Below, piece after piece: positions 39,802 through 43,618 of a DNA stretch of 43,618 nt. The DNA comes from Ectocarpus siliculosus (Eukaryota; Sar; Phaeophyceae; Ectocarpales; Ectocarpaceae): the NCBI GenBank assembly GCA_000310025.1, contig FN649730.1:1616450-1660067 (forward strand), given 5' to 3'. The position numbers and the translations under genes are program-made. The notes beneath the pieces were generated by a model. It was not told the DNA's origin and searched no databases. It worked only from the letters and a program-made list of their open reading frames with translations. Within the stretch, counting starts at the first letter, position 1. Each line of letters begins with the position of its first letter.

Positions 39802-41691
39802 CTCTTTGTCGCTCTTTCTTCTCTCTTTTTGTGTGTCAGATGGGCTTGTCTCTGCTTGCGTGTGAAGCACCAAGATTGAACCAAGGGGGTGCACCTCTTT
39901 CTCTCTGGCCGGTGATGCTGACTCCTAGTCTCAGTTGTTACCTCGCATAGCGCGCAGAGGGAGCGGAGGACTCCAGAATATCTGTCGTTGATTTCTATTG
40001 ACTTGCGGACCCCTCGGGGCCAGTTTGTTTGACCGTACCTTTTTAGGGTAAGTTAGCCTGTGACCACGGGAATCGACCGCGTCAAGTGTTGGATCAGTGC
40101 GGACATATGAAGGTACGGTAGAGAGAGATCGGAACGGTTTTTAGTGTGAAGACAACAACAAAAACAACAACAACAACAACAACAATCAAATCCAAGTAGA
40201 GTAGGCATAAGTAGTAGGCATAATATGCACCTCGACACCGAGTTTACTTGGATTCTTACGCAGCAGCACCGCCGTAGCCGTGAGCGGCTTTGTACATAAT
40301 ACTCCAAAAACACAGTGCATTGTGCTGAATACTGTGCTGAGATCTCGCATACATACACCTTGCTTGGTACCCCATCCTGCCGTCCGAAAAATTCCAAGGA
40401 AGGGGCCCCCATTCGTTTGGACAATAATATCGAGTTCTCACATTTATTTGCCACTTTAAGATCTGACTCTTTGATGGATCAACAGCCATCCTGAACGAAG
40501 AGATCATCGCGCCCAACCCAATCGTAGTGAACCAACGCTACACAGGACGCGCATACATCAATCAATGCATACACGCACAATGTGAGCGTTGGGGCTCTGA
40601 AACCCCTTCGATCAATTTCTTTTCCTCCAGGTCTCGATCTTGATTACTTTTTGGTATATGCATATATATCCGGAAAAACGCAATATTATGATTCGATCTC
40701 GATCCTCATCAATCCCAACCAACCAATATCCCTGCCCATACTCGCAACCTCGCCGGTTTCGACAAGGAAAGGGGGTTCTGCAGATGGATTCAGGGGGGGT
40801 GGAAAGATCGAGAAAAAAAAAACGGTTCAATCTCTCGGGAGATTGCTCGATTAGTCGGAAGAGTGTTTGGACCAACCAATATGAATCTCCATCACTCCAC
40901 GTCATTAGCTAATCCGATGAAACTGATGAGAAGCACGAGGTACATTTTGGCCATCTACGCTGTTATTGCCCGCTCTTCACAACCACAGACAGAAGCATTT
41001 ATGTAGCACCGACTGAAGAGGTCCACAGGACTGCGGTGTCCAAGAACTTGACCCGCCGGGCCTTAAAACGATTCTCGCAACAAATAGTTCTGCAAACCAA
41101 TCTTCGACCCGTAGCTCTGGCACTCGCCCTCTCTGATACTGCCATACTCTACACATATTTTTGTACTTAGCACCAGCTGGTATCACTGATATAAATCATC
41201 AGTGTATAGGCTTAAAAAGACTCGAAATAAGTCCAGTTCCCAGCCGGTTTCCTCCACTCACTGAAAAGACTCCACCACATCCCGTTCGAATGTGGGTATG
41301 TCACGAGCGGGTAGTCTTTCTGTGTGTGTATTTATTTTTCCTAATACCTGGTACCCTGTTTCTCCACGTTGTCCGCGTGTAGCTTATGGCGATCGAAAGT
41401 CACACGGATAATAATTTTAAGTACGTTTAATTTAGTTTCCTCGCTCTCACTGCCCTGAGCAACAAGATTGCCGCGAGCCTTCAGCATATAATTGCACTTT
41501 CAGAGAGTGAAAGATGGAGATTCTTCACACCTCACACTGCTGTTGTTGTTGAACGAGAGTTGGCTGCTGTTCATTTTTTACTGGTCCTTGTCGAATTCAA
41601 CCTTTGACACCACCTGTATGTTCTTGGCCTTGGCTCGTATCTCGCTACAACCACCCATCCACACCTGTGCTCCCGAAACTTGTTGACAGGC
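39802..41691. other. Intergenic region with dispersed repeats
   Basis: Between the foldback element and the coiled-coil gene. It contains the third SINE-like copy and a segment (40,225-40,355) shared with 33,880-33,985. No coding signal was recognised; upstream exons of the next gene may lie here. Confidence 0.5.
40059..40185 (+). repeat. SINE-like dispersed repeat, copy C
   Basis: TGTGACCACGGGAATCGACC, GTGCGGACATATGAAGGTAC, GATCGGAACGGTTTTTAGTG then TGAAGACAACAACAAAAAC and further AAC units. It aligns with the copies at 25,275 and 690 and ends in the AAC tract. Confidence 0.55.
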
Positions 41692-43581
41692 ATGAACCAT
41701 GGTACAAATCAACGTACTCAGCAAGCGACGAATTACCTTGCTCCAGATCCTGGCTTCTCGATGGCGGCCAACGATGTGTTCGGAATTCATCAGCTGTACT
41801 TGCAGCAGCAACGACAGATTTCCGAGCTGACCGCGCGCTGCCATGAGCTTGCTGAAGCACAGGCCGAGGCACAGCGGGCGAGTGCTGCTGAGATCTGCCT
41901 GCTCAAATCGCACGTGAACGAGCTCAAGAACCAGGTCGAAATCTTCCGGGTGGATGGTATGCAGGCTGCAGCTAAAGCAGCTTGTAGACCGTTCCCTATC
42001 TCAGGGTTGACGCGGGTAGCATCCGGTGCGGATAGTCGTGGGAACACCGCAGTTGCGGACACGTGCAACCCCCTTGCATTTGTCAACACCTCGGGCTCGG
42101 CAGCGTACCCTGATCACATTCCCCTCGAGGACAGGGGAGCGATCAGGTCACGCATGCTGCGAGATCGTGGTCCGCAGGAGCGGCGTGAGCTACGACCTTC
42201 CGCCGTGGACACTCAAGCGGCAACACATGAGTCATGTCTTCCTTCCTCTTCGGGGCCAGCTGGCTCAGAGCCCTCCGTTTCAGAGGACGGTGAGGCGAAG
42301 AATACAAGGGTTCTAATTCATTTTGCAGCACTCACGCTACTGGGAGCTTTTTAGAATGAGCAGAATGGAGCTTTCTTTAGGTCGCTGCCGAGTTGGCGTG
42401 TCTCGGCAGGGGGCATCCTTCACAACAGATAGATCAGGAGGCTGGCAATTGGTTGCTTTTTGTAGCATCGACATGTCCTCTTCTTGAGGAAAATGCCACT
42501 GACGACTGTACAACAAGTAAGGCGTTGGAGATGAGAGGGACAGGGAACTATGAGTTGGGTGCCGTTAGCCGTCACACACACACACGCGAGTACCATAGTC
42601 GGCGGTTTCTAAAAACCTCGAGGTATGCAAGCGTGATACTGCTCACGTATTCCAGCACATGGCAGCTGTCGTACTTAAGGTTGACGTGTTGACGTCTCCA
42701 CTCTTTCGTTCGGCTTCGCAGACACTGCTTCGAACGGAGCAACCTCGCCCCAACCCGAGCAACGTCAAGAAATCGAAGCAGCTGATCATGACAGCGAAGA
42801 AACGGAGGATGAGTGCTTAGACAGGCATATTGAGACGGATGGTGATGACGATGATGACTTCTCGGACCACGAGCCCCCCCTCTCGCCCAACTCCGTTAAC
42901 ACCGTGGCATCGAGAGTCGGTTTCGGCTGGGATGGCAAGCAAGAACCACGCGCTCAAGCAGACGGCGAGGAACCTCGCGAGCCACGGCTTTGTGGAGAGG
43001 CCCGTCTGGCGCCTCCGTCAAGTCCAGCAGCGGCAGTTGAAAAGGTTGTGATCCCCAGGCTTGCCGCTGTGAAGACAGAAACCGAAAGTGCCCTGGTAGA
43101 TCACCGTGCGCGCGATGTTCAAGCCCCGGGGAGACCATTGCTCACCAGCGGCGCGGCTAGCACGAGCCAAGGTTCGGAGACTGCAGGAGGCGTCACAACG
43201 CCGCCCTTCGTCAAGAACGATACAATTCCCGGCGGATCTATGCATACGTCGCCAGCTGGTGATGTTGGGGCTCACTACAAGCACCAGCTGTTCTCTGCAT
43301 GTAAGAGCTCTGCGTGTAGGCGATTCTGCACGGGTGCTTAAGTTGTTTTGTCGTGCAATTTTTGTTTTTCAATCGTTCGTGTCTTCACCCGCGCTCCCGT
43401 CTCCCAATCCCACATGTCTCGCCGATGTGGGTAGCTTGGAGGTCGTTTTATATCGTGTATAGCTGCGGTATCCTAGAGCAATGGGGGTACTTGGAAGGTA
43501 TTTAGCGAGTTACTGCACACGAAGTTCAATCCATACGATGAAAGTTGCGCAGTGTGTGGTTCGGCTGATTTGCTCCATGTT
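41692..43581 (+). CDS. Coiled-coil, acidic protein; possible zinc-finger exon at the end, 3'-partial
   Basis: Not a recognised protein. Exon A: start MNHGTNQRTQ at 41692 (or MAANDVFGIHQL at 41761) to 42289. It contains a coiled-coil candidate (IHQLYLQQQRQISELTARCH onward, about residues 34-90 from 41692). Its donor GAGGACG|GTGAGG (phase 1) joins an acceptor at 42,722 (TTCGCAG|ACACTGC), giving D-TASNGATSPQ, then an acidic tract (DHDSEETEDE, TDGDDDDDFSDHE) and a Ser/Pro-rich low-complexity region. This frame stops at 43,339-43,341. A further exon is likely at 43,477-43,581 (acceptor TCCTAG|AGCAATGG, donor CATGTT|GTAAGC), encoding SNGGTWKVFSELLHTKF then NPYDESCAVCGSADLLHV; C-x2-C followed by a hydrophobic patch resembles the start of a PHD-type finger. 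How exon B connects to it is unresolved (several internal donors). A nuclear, chromatin-related role is a weak inference. Confidence 0.55.
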
Positions 43582-43618
43582 GTAAGCACTCTGGTCTTGG
43601 ACAAAGAAGTTGAGTCCA

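Overview
The window is nuclear DNA from a eukaryotic alga with a complex plastid, most likely a brown alga (Ectocarpus-like stramenopile). The genes are split into many short exons with GT-AG (once GC-AG) introns. Introns are full of GCT/GTT microsatellites and minisatellites. One protein begins with a signal peptide ending in an A|F-T-A-A-P junction, the bipartite plastid-targeting signature of heterokonts. Non-LTR and DNA transposon remnants are common. The organism is an inference; no species-specific marker was seen.

Layout. 1-1,012: low-quality-looking sequence, a SINE-like repeat and a CAA/CAG tract. 1,013-10,043 (+): 3' part of a 12-exon gene for an unrecognised helical, charged protein; its largest intron holds a truncated LINE (about 4,090-5,965). 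10,044-13,465: no gene seen. 13,002-14,591: a ~745-bp block present twice around a 100-N gap, almost certainly an unmerged contig overlap. 14,311-21,605 (-): a complete six-exon Rab2 (RABB1-type) GTPase gene, 208 codons, whose last exon is copied by that artefact; its first intron carries a 210-bp MITE. 24,279-30,139 (-): an Mpv17/PMP22-family membrane protein gene with a plastid-type presequence and a polyglutamine tail. 31,490-33,307: a TA-flanked DNA transposon with 23-24-bp inverted repeats and a decayed, intron-containing transposase gene. About 34,320-38,030: a nearly full-length but mutated LINE (endonuclease plus reverse transcriptase). 38,296-39,791: a foldback element with two ~550-bp inverted arms between T10 tracts. 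41,692-window end (+): 5' part of a coiled-coil, acidic protein gene that may lead into a C-x2-C zinc finger.

The three multi-exon genes (unknown, Rab2, Mpv17-like) do not form a pathway. What links them is an architectural pattern: in at least four, probably five, places a minisatellite in the intron has a repeat unit that includes the edge of the neighbouring exon and its splice site, so decayed copies of real donors or acceptors are strung along the intron. This exon-edge minisatellite pattern is the main observation of the window.
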